A stretch of DNA of 64,000 bases from JAGVNX01 sp035290965 (GTDB lineage Archaea; Iainarchaeota; Iainarchaeia; Iainarchaeales; GCA-2688035), in assembly GCA_035290965.1 (NCBI GenBank), contig DATDTD010000071.1, positions 89,127 to 153,126 of the forward strand, given 5' to 3'. The translations under genes were made by a program, and so were the position numbers. The first letter of the stretch is position 1; each line of letters opens with the position of its first letter. The notes beneath the pieces were generated by a model. That model was not told the DNA's origin. It searched no databases and saw only the letters and a list, made by a program, of their open reading frames with translations. Positions 1 through 9,093 of the stretch are shown here, piece after piece.

Positions 1-1
1 T

Positions 2-220
2 GAATACTGCGAAAACTGCTATGATGCCGCAAAAGATTCCGAGGCGCTGCTCATACTGACTGAATGGCAGGAATTCCTGAATCTTGATTTCAAAAAAATC
101 AAGGATTCAATGAAAACGCCTTTTTTGTTCGACGGCAGAAACTGCCTTGAACAGGCTGAAATGAAAAAAATAGGTTTCAATTACTGCGGAGTCGGAAGGC
201 ACGCAAAACTCGAGGATTAA
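2..220 (+). CDS. UDP-glucose/GDP-mannose dehydrogenase family, C-terminal fragment
   Basis: The open frame enters from the left edge and stops at 218-220, giving 72 residues. The text ILTEW-x-EF followed by FDGRN and a final GVGR is the signature of the UDP-binding C-terminal domain of UDP-glucose 6-dehydrogenase and its relatives, which oxidise a UDP-sugar to the uronic acid with NAD. A nucleotidyltransferase and two sugar-nucleotide SDR enzymes follow on the same strand, so it is probably the first gene of a nucleotide-sugar operon. The NAD-binding and catalytic parts lie outside the window, so the substrate (UDP-Glc, UDP-ManNAc or GDP-Man) cannot be fixed. Confidence 0.85.
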   Translation, partial: EYCENCYDAAKDSEALLILTEWQEFLNLDFKKIKDSMKTPFLFDGRNCLEQAEMKKIGFNYCGVGRHAKLED

Positions 221-235
221 AAAAAAGTGTTTTGA

Positions 236-997
236 ATGAAAGCAATAATTCCGGTAGCTGGTTATGCGACAAGAATGTATCCTCTCACTGAAAACATGCC
301 GAAGGCTCTGCTCGAGGTTGCGGGAAAGCCGATGATGGAACATGTCTTTGAAAAAATTTCAGAACTGAAGGAAATAGAACAGGTTGTTGTTGTTTCAAAC
401 CACAAGTATTTTGAAAGATTCCGCGAATGGGCCGAAAAATTCGGGCGCAGAACAAAAATTCCAATTTTAGTGATTGACGACGGAACTGCTTCGAGCGAAA
501 ACAGGCTCGGCGCAATAGGGGATGCGCAGTTTGCCGTGGAAAAAGCTGGCATTAATGGGGACCTGCTCTGGATTTCAGGCGACAATCTCTTTACCTTTTC
601 CCTGAAGGAAATGCAGAAGGAGTTTGAAGAAAAAAAAACCGATTTGATTGCATGCTATGATGTAAGGGATTCTGAAGAGACAAAAAAAATGTCGGAAGCA
701 AGGCTTGATTCTGAAAACAGGGTTGTTTTTTTCGAGGAAAAGCCGCAGCACCCTGAAACAACCCAGGTTTCAATAGGAATTTATTTTTACACCGCGGAAA
801 CAGTAAGGCTGTTCAAAAAATATCTCGAGGAAGGGAACAGCCCGGATAAGCCGGGAGAGTTTGTCCAGTGGCTCTACAAGCAGAAGCCTGTTTTTGCAAA
901 AGTTTTTGGCGGAAAAAAAGACTTCTGGTTTGACATAGGCAGCCTGCAGATGTTCGAGCACGTGAAAATAGAATTCGCGAAACTTGCCAAAAAGTGA
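236..997 (+). CDS. sugar-phosphate nucleotidyltransferase
   Basis: This 253-residue protein has the Rossmann-like nucleotidyltransferase fold. The N-terminus IIPVAGYATRMYPLT is a variant of the nucleotide-binding loop GGxGTRLxPLT, with a PKALLEVAGKPM block at about residue 22. The ISGDNLF segment near residue 115 is the metal-binding aspartate region. Family members condense a sugar 1-phosphate with an NTP, releasing pyrophosphate. It starts 15 bases after the dehydrogenase stop and is followed by two SDR genes, so it likely supplies an activated hexose for surface glycans. The A-G-Y-A-T-R form of the loop lacks the usual second glycine. Which NTP and sugar are used is not visible. Confidence 0.85.
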   Translation: MKAIIPVAGYATRMYPLTENMPKALLEVAGKPMMEHVFEKISELKEIEQVVVVSNHKYFERFREWAEKFGRRTKIPILVIDDGTASSENRLGAIGDAQFAVEKAGINGDLLWISGDNLFTFSLKEMQKEFEEKKTDLIACYDVRDSEETKKMSEARLDSENRVVFFEEKPQHPETTQVSIGIYFYTAETVRLFKKYLEEGNSPDKPGEFVQWLYKQKPVFAKVFGGKKDFWFDIGSLQMFEHVKIEFAKLAKK

Positions 998-1052
998 ATT
1001 AAAAAAACATTTGCACAAGAGATTTTTGCATAACTTGCTTTGGTCTTGAAAA

Positions 1053-1991
1053 ATGCCTGAAAAGGTTCTTGTAACAGGGGGAGCGGGATTCATCGGCTCC
1101 ACAACCGCAGATTTGCTTATTGAAAACGGGTTTGAAGTATGCATTGTTGACAATCTTTTCATGGGAAAAAAAGAAAACATTCCGAAAAAAGCAGTTTTTT
1201 ACAAGGCGGATGTAAGGGAAAAAAAAGCCCTGCAGAAAATTTTTGAAAAGGAAAAGCCGCAGTATGCAATGCACTTTGCGGCACACATGAATCTGAGGCA
1301 GTCAATCACTGACCCTTTTTTCAACGCGGACGTGAATATCACAGGTTCCCTGAACCTGCTTGAATGCTGCAGGGAGGCAAAAACAAAAAAAATTATTTTT
1401 GCCTCTTCGGGGGGCGCTGCTTATGGGGATCCTTTTGAACTGCCTGTTCCCGAAAGCCATGCCCTTCAGCCGCTGTCGCCATATGGGGCTTCGAAAATAG
1501 CGGTTGAACAGTATCTTTTTTCCTACTGGAAAAATTTCGGGCTTGATTTTACGGCAATGAGATATGCGAATGTTTACGGACCGCGGCAGAATCCTGAAAG
1601 CGAAGCGGGAGTAATTTCCATTTTTGCAAGGGCAATGCTTGAAAATCGGGAGCCGCTTATTTTTGGAAACGGAGAACAGACAAGGGATTTTGTTTTTTCA
1701 GGGGATGTCGCAAGGGCAAACTTGCTCGCGCTGAAAAAAGATACAAAAAGAAAAATCTTCAATATAGGGACAAGCGAGGAGCACTCTGTAAACGAAATTT
1801 TTTCATATTTAAAAAAATTTTTCGGGTTTGAAAAAGGCGCTGTTAAAAAGCCGGCAATTTCCGGAGAAGTGAAAAGAATTTCGCTTGACAATTCGAATGC
1901 AAAAAAAGAGCTTTCATGGGCTCCCGAAACCAGCTTTGCAAAAGGCCTTGAAATCACTGCAGAATGGTTCAAAAAAGAGGCTGAAAAATGA
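1053..1991 (+). CDS. NAD-dependent sugar-nucleotide epimerase/dehydratase (GalE-like SDR)
   Basis: This is a 312-residue extended short-chain dehydrogenase. The NAD-binding motif TGGAGFIGS is at residues 8-16, the catalytic serine lies in ASSGGAAYGD near residue 120, and the YGASK catalytic Tyr-Lys pair is near residue 145. RYANVYGPRQ and a C-terminal FNIGTSEEHSVNE block are typical of UDP-glucose 4-epimerases. It presumably epimerises the product of the neighbouring nucleotidyltransferase or dehydrogenase. The stop overlaps the next start by four bases (ATGA), implying translational coupling. UDP-glucuronate 4-epimerase is equally possible. Confidence 0.88.
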   Translation: MPEKVLVTGGAGFIGSTTADLLIENGFEVCIVDNLFMGKKENIPKKAVFYKADVREKKALQKIFEKEKPQYAMHFAAHMNLRQSITDPFFNADVNITGSLNLLECCREAKTKKIIFASSGGAAYGDPFELPVPESHALQPLSPYGASKIAVEQYLFSYWKNFGLDFTAMRYANVYGPRQNPESEAGVISIFARAMLENREPLIFGNGEQTRDFVFSGDVARANLLALKKDTKRKIFNIGTSEEHSVNEIFSYLKKFFGFEKGAVKKPAISGEVKRISLDNSNAKKELSWAPETSFAKGLEITAEWFKKEAEK

Positions 1992-2914
1992 AAATAATTG
2001 TCGCGGGCGGCGCAGGCTTCATTGGAAGCCATTTGTGCGAAAGGCTTATTGAAGAGGAAAATGAAGTAATTGCACTAGACAATTTCTGCACTGGAACAAA
2101 AAAAAACATTGAACTGCTTGAAAAAAACAAAAATTTTTCTTTTTTAGAGCACGATATTCAGGAGCCTCTGGAAATAGAAGAAAAAATCTCGCAGGTTTAC
2201 AACTGCGCCTCTCCCGCAAGCCCTGTGGATTTTTCAAAAATACCCATTGAAATAATGCTTACAAACTCTCTGGGAATAAAAAACCTTCTCGATTTCTGCC
2301 TTGAAAAAAAGGCAAGGTTTCTGCAGACATCAACCTCTGAAGTTTACGGCGATCCCCTCGAACATCCGCAGAAAGAATCCTACTGGGGAAATGTAAATCC
2401 GATAGGGCAGAGGGCGTGCTATGATGAGGCAAAGAGATTCGCGGAAGCGCTTATAATGTCGTACAAAAGGGCGAAGAATCTTGAAGTGCGCATAGCGAGA
2501 ATTTTCAATACCTTCGGGCCGAGGATGCGGAAGGACGACGGAAGAGCTATTCCGGAATTCATAGGAAAGGCGCTGCAGAATCTCCCTTTGGAGGTTTTCG
2601 GAAGCGGGAAACAGACAAGGAGCTTCTGCTATGTTTCAGACCAGGTTGCGGGATTAATTGCACTGATGAATTCTGATTTTACAGGGCCTGTAAATATCGG
2701 AAATCCAGTGGAAATAACACTGCTCGAGCTTGCGCAGAAAACAATTGAATTTTCAGGTTCAAAATCAAAAATTGTTTTTAAGGCACTGCCCCAGGACGAC
2801 CCAAAAAAAAGAAAGCCCGACATTTCCCTTGCAAGGGAAAAATTGTCCTGGGAGCCTAAGGAAAAATGGGAAAACGGGCTGAAAAAGACAATTGAATGGT
2901 TCAAAAAAAACTGA
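1988..2914 (+). CDS. UDP-glucuronate decarboxylase-like SDR (UXS family)
   Basis: This 308-residue SDR has the NAD motif AGGAGFIGSHL at residues 6-16. YNCASPASP, TSTSEVYGDP and NPIGQRACYDEAKR are close to the hallmark blocks of UDP-xylose synthase (CASPASP, SEVYGDP, NPxGxRxCYDExKR), which decarboxylates UDP-glucuronate to UDP-xylose. RIFNTFGPRM and a GSGKQTRSFCYVSD segment complete the match. The upstream dehydrogenase fragment would make UDP-glucuronate, so the cluster reads as a route to UDP-uronic acids and UDP-pentose for glycans. It is coupled to the preceding gene by ATGA. A TDP-glucose dehydratase is less likely given the CYDExKR block. Confidence 0.87.
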   Translation: MKIIVAGGAGFIGSHLCERLIEEENEVIALDNFCTGTKKNIELLEKNKNFSFLEHDIQEPLEIEEKISQVYNCASPASPVDFSKIPIEIMLTNSLGIKNLLDFCLEKKARFLQTSTSEVYGDPLEHPQKESYWGNVNPIGQRACYDEAKRFAEALIMSYKRAKNLEVRIARIFNTFGPRMRKDDGRAIPEFIGKALQNLPLEVFGSGKQTRSFCYVSDQVAGLIALMNSDFTGPVNIGNPVEITLLELAQKTIEFSGSKSKIVFKALPQDDPKKRKPDISLAREKLSWEPKEKWENGLKKTIEWFKKN

Positions 2915-2945
2915 TTCCTAAATTTGGAATGTTTTTTCCAAGAGC

Positions 2946-2960
2946 ATGGCTTTAAAAATT
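2946..2960 (+). promoter_or_regulatory. TATA-like element before the S16 protease gene
   Basis: The gap between the SDR cluster and the S16 gene contains a GGCTTTAAAAATTTT stretch about 30 bases upstream of the TTG start at 2989. That is the usual TATA-to-start distance for a leaderless or near-leaderless archaeal transcript, and no Shine-Dalgarno is visible. It implies the protease is transcribed separately from the sugar operon. Confidence 0.45.
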
Positions 2961-2988
2961 TTTTTTTCTTTATTCTATCGGTGCTATT

Positions 2989-5337
2989 TTGCTGAAAAAA
3001 GCCTTGATTGTTTTTTTTGCATTGCTTCTCCTGTCTTCGGGAGCCTTCGCAGTAATAACGCACGACACCATGAAAGTTTTTGCAGTAACAGAAGACGGGC
3101 AGACTGCAATGAGCGCTGATTTAGGCCTTACAATAGAATCCGGAACCGGAAGAGTATGGAGCAGCGTTGAACCCCTCATTGGAACTTCTACACAGGCAAC
3201 TGAAAAAATAGCTGTTTCAATTGCAAAAAACTATTTTAGCAGGGTTGATGCCTATGATTACAAGTTCGACATCAACAGCAATGCATCCCTTGTAGACGGG
3301 CCGAGCGCGGGAGCCGCAATGACTCTGCTTGTTGTTTCAATGCTTGAAGACAAAAAAGTCCCTGAAAATGTCGGGATTACGGGAACAATTACAACAGACG
3401 GAAGCGTTGGGCAGGTTGGAGGAGTATTCAAAAAGGCGCAGGAAGCCGCGCGCATCGGAATAAAGCTTTTCATGATTCCTTCGGGGGAAGCAAAGCAGAT
3501 AGTGAAAAACAATACAGTGGAATCAATAAACCTGATTGATTATGCCTCAAAAAACTGGGGCATGAAGGTAGTGGAAGTAAACAATATAGACGATGTATTA
3601 AAACTCGCTTTTACTGAAATTTCAAGCATTGACGTGAACTCTGCAAAATCTGAAATGCCGGATTTTGTTCCCCAGTCAATTGCAATTTCGCCCAATCTTT
3701 CAAAAATGAAGGAACTCACAAACACTTACATACAAAAAGCAACTGATTCTGTTTCAAACGCACGAAAAAGCCTCACTGGAACGCTTTTAAACGACCCGGG
3801 CACGCTTGATGCGCTGCTTGCCGCGCTTACCAATGCGGAAGACAGCCTGCAGAGCGCAAAAATACTTGCAGACCAGAACTTTTTGTACAGCGCGGCAAAC
3901 TATGCCTTTCTTGCACAGGTGAGCGCCAACTTTGTTGGAGACATAAGCAAAGATCCTTCACTAGCGGACCCGGGCTCACCAAGCCTGGATTTAAGAATAA
4001 TGGATTTGAAAAAACAGATTGAACAGCAGAAAAAGGACCTGAACGATTTTGTTCCCATAGAGGACTGGGAATGGCACATTGCCGCACAGGAAAGGCTTGA
4101 ATGGGCGGAACAAAAAATAGACGCTTTGATACAGCAGAAAACAGTTGCAATCCAGCCTGACGGCTCTGCGGATTCGCTGCAGGATTTGCAGGATTTCGAA
4201 TTTGCGGGTGCATGGCTGGGCGCTTCAGAGAATTTTGCGGCATTGACAAAAACCTCGACAAAAAAAGTCCGCTCAAAAACAATGTTCAACAATGAAATTG
4301 CAACAAACATTCTCAATGCGCAGAACAATATCAATGCGCTTCCTCAGGAGGACAATTCAGACACTGAAAGAAGGATTGAAACAGCAAAAAAAGAGCAGGA
4401 ATACGGCTGGAGCGCTGCGGCATTGTTTGATTCCTCTTCGGCGCTTGCGCTTTCAAATGCGGCAATCTTTACCCAGAACAAGGATTTGAACGAACTGACA
4501 GGCGTTCTTGAACAAAAAACAGCTGATTTGAAACAGCAGCTCGCGCAAAAAGGAAACAATTTTGCATGGGCACAATTGTATCTCGACCATGCAAATTATT
4601 ACCTTGAAGGAGTTTATTTTTACAAAAGCAAGGGCATGAATCTGCAGGCTCTTGAAATGGCAAAAAGCGGTGTTTCAATCGCTTACTTGGCGGAAGCAAT
4701 CTTCAATGCCTCAAAGCAAGCCGATGCGTATTATTCAAGCGTTCCGCAGTCAGAGCTTGTTGCAGTGGAAAACAGCCAGGTAATCTTTTTGCCAAGCGAG
4801 GAAATTATCCCCGCAATAACTGCATTGTTAATAGTGGCAATAATCCTTGTTTCATTGTTTTTGCTTGTGCGCTATTACAAAAAAGTTCCCGCAAAGAATT
4901 CCGCAGAGGCAATAAAACAGGCGAGGGCAAGGCTTGATTCATTGTTTGCGGAAAAAAAGATTTCTCTGGAAAAATATCTGGAAATGCATTCAATTCTTGA
5001 AAGCAGGCTGCAGGAAATCGGAAGAGACAGGGCTTCCTTGAGCCATACGACAGTGAAAAACGACAGAATGCGCTTCGAGTTACAAGCCTTGAGAAAAACC
5101 CTTCTGGAACTGCAGAAACAGCGGAAACAGGGAGTAATAACAAAAAGAGACTTTGAAAAAAGCTCTGCAAAAATAGCTTTAAAAATAGCTTTTTTGAGAA
5201 AGGCGATTGCCGAAGACGAAAAGGATATTTCTGCGGAAAAAAGCAAAATAAAAAAAGAGCTTGTTGATTACAGCGCGGAAGCAAAAAAAATAGTTTCATC
5301 CGCAAAAAAAGCAAAAACAAAAAAAGAAAAAAAATAA
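2989..5337 (+). CDS. secreted, membrane-anchored Lon-like (S16) serine protease
   Basis: This 782-residue protein has a signal peptide (residues 1-21) and then a Lon-type proteolytic domain. The DGPSAGA motif places the nucleophile at Ser106 and GGVFKKA places the general base at Lys149; their spacing of 43 residues equals that of E. coli Lon Ser679-Lys722. No AAA+ module is present. Residues 200-600 are helical and repeat-rich. One hydrophobic helix lies near 605-627, followed by a very basic, coiled-coil tail ending in KKAKTKKEKK. So the protease domain should be outside and the tail in the cytoplasm. Related ATPase-free S16 proteins with signal peptides are found in archaea. The start is TTG; no ATG fits the signal peptide. 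Confidence 0.85.
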   Translation: MLKKALIVFFALLLLSSGAFAVITHDTMKVFAVTEDGQTAMSADLGLTIESGTGRVWSSVEPLIGTSTQATEKIAVSIAKNYFSRVDAYDYKFDINSNASLVDGPSAGAAMTLLVVSMLEDKKVPENVGITGTITTDGSVGQVGGVFKKAQEAARIGIKLFMIPSGEAKQIVKNNTVESINLIDYASKNWGMKVVEVNNIDDVLKLAFTEISSIDVNSAKSEMPDFVPQSIAISPNLSKMKELTNTYIQKATDSVSNARKSLTGTLLNDPGTLDALLAALTNAEDSLQSAKILADQNFLYSAANYAFLAQVSANFVGDISKDPSLADPGSPSLDLRIMDLKKQIEQQKKDLNDFVPIEDWEWHIAAQERLEWAEQKIDALIQQKTVAIQPDGSADSLQDLQDFEFAGAWLGASENFAALTKTSTKKVRSKTMFNNEIATNILNAQNNINALPQEDNSDTERRIETAKKEQEYGWSAAALFDSSSALALSNAAIFTQNKDLNELTGVLEQKTADLKQQLAQKGNNFAWAQLYLDHANYYLEGVYFYKSKGMNLQALEMAKSGVSIAYLAEAIFNASKQADAYYSSVPQSELVAVENSQVIFLPSEEIIPAITALLIVAIILVSLFLLVRYYKKVPAKNSAEAIKQARARLDSLFAEKKISLEKYLEMHSILESRLQEIGRDRASLSHTTVKNDRMRFELQALRKTLLELQKQRKQGVITKRDFEKSSAKIALKIAFLRKAIAEDEKDISAEKSKIKKELVDYSAEAKKIVSSAKKAKTKKEKK

Positions 5338-8334
5338 TCAGGCAGTTGAAAAATTCTGGTTCTGCGCGTCAAGCTCTTCTTTTAGTTTCAATCCCACTAC
5401 GCTGCTTTTCTGCCTGTTCAAGGCAACTCCGATTACCTGGCTTGCGCTCTGAATCAAGGGGTCATTGTGCGTAATTACAAGGAACTGGGATTTCTTGCTC
5501 ATTTCCTTTATGAGGCCGACCATTTTTGCCGAGTTCTGCTTGTCAAGCGCTGCATCTGCCTCGTCAAAAACATAAAAAGGCGCGGGCTCGTACAACTGGA
5601 TTGAAAACAAAAATGCAAGTGCTGCAAGTGTTTTTTCCCCGCCACTCATTGAATCAATGTTTTTCAGGACAGTGCCCTTGTGCTTTGCCTCAATCAGCAG
5701 GCCGGCTTCAAGAGGATTTGAAGGATTGCTCAGTGACAGCTGTCCGGAACCGGAAAACAATTCAAGGAAAACCCTTGAAAAATTCTTGTTCAGCTCATTG
5801 AAACAATCCATAAAAAAGCTTGTCCTCTTGAATTCAATCTTCTGAATCAGGTCAAGGACTGCGGTTTTTTCCTCTCCAAGAGTGCCGAGCTTCTGCCTTA
5901 CATCCACGACTTCCTTCTGCAGCTCTTCAAACGATTCAACAGCCTTCATGTTTATTGCGCCGAGCTCTGCAATTCTTTTTTCAATTTCAATCACGCGCCT
6001 CTGCAGCTGCTTTTCATCGGCAAAATCTTTCAGGCGCGGAGTTTCGGCATACTGGGCGAATTCCTCTCCCAAATCAGAAAGCCTTACTTCAAGCTTTGAG
6101 TTCTCAATCTTAAAATCGTTTGCCTGCTGTTCAGTGCGCCGAATTTTCTGCTGCAAAGAATTTTTCCTTTCAAAGGAGACCGAAAGCTTCTGGTCTGCAA
6201 GGCTTTTTTCCTCCAACAAGCGTGCGCTTGCCTTTTCGGATTTTTTCATTTCTTCCTGCAAAGCAAGGAATTCCTTTTCAAGCAGAAGCAGTTTTGCGTC
6301 TCCGTTCCCTGTTTCCTTCTGCATTTCAGCATTGAATTTTTTCAGCTGGGAAATCTCTTCTTCCAGAAAAGACTTTTCCTCCGAGCTTTTTTCATTGCCG
6401 TGCAGAAAAAGCGATTTTTTCTGCTCGAGCAAACCGAAACGCAGCTGGATTTCATTAATCGAATTTGCAAGCGAAGAATGCTTTTCAAAGCCTGTGCCTG
6501 CCCTGAACTGCCTTGCCTCGTTTTCCTTTGCGGATTTTTTCGCTTTTGCCGCAAGCAATTGTTCCTCGAGCTTTTTTGCATCGCGCTCCTTCTGCTCAAG
6601 GGAATTTGCCGCAAGGGCTCTGCGCAGCTTTGAGTTTTTTTCCTCAAGCAGGGAATGCTTCTGCCTTATTTCTGAAAGATTAAAAACATCTGATTCAAGC
6701 TCGCGCTTTTTTTCAAAAATATTTTCGAGCAGCAATTTTTTTTCTTCAAGCTTTTTTGCATCCCTTGAAAAAACACCCAGCTTTGAATTCAGCTCTGCAA
6801 GCAAATCCTGCTTTTTTTCCATAAGCGATTTCTTTTTTTCTGCTGAGAGCTTTGAATCGCATACAGGGCAGCTTGCAATCTGCTTCTGGAGCTCCTTCAC
6901 TGCCTTCTGGGCTTCAAGAATTCCAGCTTCAAGAGTCTTGCTTTCAAGAAGGTTTTTTTTGCTTTCCTCGAGCGCAAGGGCAAGCTCTGATTTCAAATCC
7001 TTGTGCTCCTGCAGAAGCACGTCAAGGCTTTTTTTCCTTGATTCCTTTCTTTCAAGCTCTGAGCGCAGCTTTTCAAGTTCCGAGAAAGACTCCTGCAATA
7101 ACTGCTTTGAAAAATCTATTTCGCGCTTAATGGATGAGATTTCTGATTTTTTTTCAAAAAGCGATTTCTGGATTTTTGCCTCTTCATCCGCAAATGCGAG
7201 CGTTTCCTTTTCAAGCTGCTTCAGGAACTGTTCCTGCCCCAATCCCTTTTCCTCAAGGATTTTTTTGTTCTGTTTGAGGGCTGACAATTGTTCCTGCAGT
7301 TCCGGCAGTTCCTTTTCAATGCCTGAAAGCTCTTTTTCGCGCGAATTTTTTTCATTCAGAAGAAGCTTTACTTTTTCGTTCAGGGAAAAAATCTTGGCAT
7401 TGTTTTTTTCAAGCATGTGCTTTTTTGTTTCAAGCGACTGCTGCAAAAGCATTTTTTCGGATTTTTTTTCCTCTGCCTTTATCCCGAAGTTTGAAAAAGT
7501 GCGCTCGCTCGCGCTCAGGATCTGGCTGTTTAATTCCTCAATCGACTGCCGAAGCTGCCCTGTTTTTTCATCCTCCTCGAAAATCTTTTTCTGAAGGGAG
7601 TTCTGCTCTTCTTCAAGCGAAAAAATCCTGTCGGAATTTTCCTTTCGAGAGGAGGTTATTTTTTCCATTTCAAGGAAAAGCCCTGTTGCAGTTGCCTGTT
7701 TTTTTTCCTCGCGCAGCTTTTCGAATTCAAGCGCTGCCTGCCTGTCTTTTTCAAGGCTCTGAAGGTAGTTTTCCCTTTCGGAAAGCACAATGCCAGCGTC
7801 CTTTATTTTTGTTTCAACTCTTTCAAGGTTTTTCAGGGACTCGACTTTTTTTTCATCGAATTCATGCAGGCCCGCTAATTCGTCAATAATCTGGCGCCTT
7901 TCTTCTGGAGACATTTCTATTATTCTTGTTGCATCGCCCTGCACTACAATATTGTGCCCGTTGGGCTTTATTCCCATCTCAGAAAGGAGGGAGCTTATTT
8001 CATTGAGTGTTTTTCTCTGGTCGTTTAATCTGTAAACGCTTTTTCCCTGCTTGTCAATCATTCTGCTTATTTCATAGCGCGCATCGTTGTGCTTTATTAC
8101 CAGATCGACTTTTGCATAGTTTTCCATTGCAGTGTTGTTGACAAGTTCCGAAAGCTTTGCCGCGCGCAGTGTTTTCAAAGAGGTTGTTCCGAGCGCAAAC
8201 ATAAGCGCGTCGAGAATGTTTGTTTTTCCGCAGCCGTTTCCCCCCACAATCGCAGTAAAGCCGTCGGCAAACGGGATTTCGGCCTTGCGGAAGCTCTTGA
8301 AGTTTTTCAAAACCAGCTTTTGGAGCTTTACCAT
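5338..8334 (-). CDS. smc: SMC-type ATPase with a Rad50-like zinc hook in place of a hinge
   Basis: This 998-residue protein has SMC heads at both ends and two long coiled coils. Walker A is GGNGCGKTN (residues 31-39). The block MSPEERRQIIDELAG near 141 is typical of SMC. The signature SMSGGEKTL is at 895-903 and Walker B FYVFDEADAALD at 920-931, followed by a VITHND segment. The middle holds no 150-residue SMC hinge; instead a CPVC motif (Cys489-Cys492) followed by DSKLS-x-EKK sits at the exact midpoint, as in the zinc hook of Rad50/SbcC. The heads read as SMC, not Rad50, and the protein is shorter than the roughly 1170-residue norm. No scpA or mre11 gene is adjacent. It likely compacts or tethers DNA. 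Confidence 0.88.
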   Translation of the reverse strand: MVKLQKLVLKNFKSFRKAEIPFADGFTAIVGGNGCGKTNILDALMFALGTTSLKTLRAAKLSELVNNTAMENYAKVDLVIKHNDARYEISRMIDKQGKSVYRLNDQRKTLNEISSLLSEMGIKPNGHNIVVQGDATRIIEMSPEERRQIIDELAGLHEFDEKKVESLKNLERVETKIKDAGIVLSERENYLQSLEKDRQAALEFEKLREEKKQATATGLFLEMEKITSSRKENSDRIFSLEEEQNSLQKKIFEEDEKTGQLRQSIEELNSQILSASERTFSNFGIKAEEKKSEKMLLQQSLETKKHMLEKNNAKIFSLNEKVKLLLNEKNSREKELSGIEKELPELQEQLSALKQNKKILEEKGLGQEQFLKQLEKETLAFADEEAKIQKSLFEKKSEISSIKREIDFSKQLLQESFSELEKLRSELERKESRKKSLDVLLQEHKDLKSELALALEESKKNLLESKTLEAGILEAQKAVKELQKQIASCPVCDSKLSAEKKKSLMEKKQDLLAELNSKLGVFSRDAKKLEEKKLLLENIFEKKRELESDVFNLSEIRQKHSLLEEKNSKLRRALAANSLEQKERDAKKLEEQLLAAKAKKSAKENEARQFRAGTGFEKHSSLANSINEIQLRFGLLEQKKSLFLHGNEKSSEEKSFLEEEISQLKKFNAEMQKETGNGDAKLLLLEKEFLALQEEMKKSEKASARLLEEKSLADQKLSVSFERKNSLQQKIRRTEQQANDFKIENSKLEVRLSDLGEEFAQYAETPRLKDFADEKQLQRRVIEIEKRIAELGAINMKAVESFEELQKEVVDVRQKLGTLGEEKTAVLDLIQKIEFKRTSFFMDCFNELNKNFSRVFLELFSGSGQLSLSNPSNPLEAGLLIEAKHKGTVLKNIDSMSGGEKTLAALAFLFSIQLYEPAPFYVFDEADAALDKQNSAKMVGLIKEMSKKSQFLVITHNDPLIQSASQVIGVALNRQKSSVVGLKLKEELDAQNQNFSTA

Positions 8335-8457
8335 TCTTTATTCCCCGAAAAAAAGGCATTAAGGCGCCAGATAGGTTTTTGAAGGAAAGGATTTAAAAAT
8401 AAATTTTTAAGCAAAAAAGCGCGCAAACAATTTGCATTTGCAGTGAAAGGCACGCGT

Positions 8458-9093
8458 TCACGACGGAAAAAATCCCTCGTCCATTGCCCATCTTCTCATT
8501 TGCGCCAATAAGTTCATGTCTTTGGAGTTTTTCGCGGCTTCAAGAGCCATTCCCCAGTATCTTCCAGATTCCTTGCTTCTGCCCTTAAACTTGTGCTCGC
8601 ACGAAACCGCGAGGCTTGCCCAAAGTGCCGCCAGCTCCTTCAATTCCTGCGGTTTTTTTGCAAACGCAGTTGCTTTCAAAAGAACTTTTTCCGCGTCTTC
8701 AATCTGGCTGAATTGCGAGGCATAATGCGAGGCTCGAAGCATAACAGAATATCGTTCCAAAAACAGGTGAAACCTCTTTGCTTTCGAAATCTTGGCTCTG
8801 CTGCGTATTTCTTCTGCAGAAAGATGGGGAAGCCCCGCCAGTATTTTCTGAATGCGTTCCTGCAATTCATTGCGGGCTTCGGGAGTCACAGCATGCTTTT
8901 GAAGTTCAATCATGAGATTGGAAAAATGGCCGCTGTCAAAGTCTCCGCGGGTACTGACCAGAAAATTGTCAAGCCTGTCAAAAACCCTGTCGATTTGCGC
9001 AGCAGTAAAATATTTTTTGGACGGAATGCGGCTGGCACGGTATCTTTGCCTGTTTTTTGCAGCCGTTTTGCCTGCGCGCTTTTCAACGGGCAT
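8458..9093 (-). CDS. hypothetical helical protein
   Basis: This protein of 211 residues is predominantly helical, with a basic N-terminus (KRAGKTAAKNRQRYR) and TPR-like helices in the second half (ADY-free but with ALWASLAVSCEHKFKG and YWGMALEAAKN segments). I recognise no family. The ATG at 9093 is chosen because a GGTG lies nine bases upstream; a GTG at 9105 is in frame. The start lies inside the 3' end of the membrane-protein gene, so the two are probably cotranscribed. A role as a soluble partner of that membrane protein is only an inference. Confidence 0.6.
   Translation of the reverse strand: MPVEKRAGKTAAKNRQRYRASRIPSKKYFTAAQIDRVFDRLDNFLVSTRGDFDSGHFSNLMIELQKHAVTPEARNELQERIQKILAGLPHLSAEEIRSRAKISKAKRFHLFLERYSVMLRASHYASQFSQIEDAEKVLLKATAFAKKPQELKELAALWASLAVSCEHKFKGRSKESGRYWGMALEAAKNSKDMNLLAQMRRWAMDEGFFPS

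Noticed and set aside
5882..7594. 570-codon plus-strand open frame, Ser/Phe-rich
   Set aside because: It is antisense to the SMC coiled coil; the Lys/Glu codon bias of that gene gives Ser/Phe on the other strand. No start context or motif.
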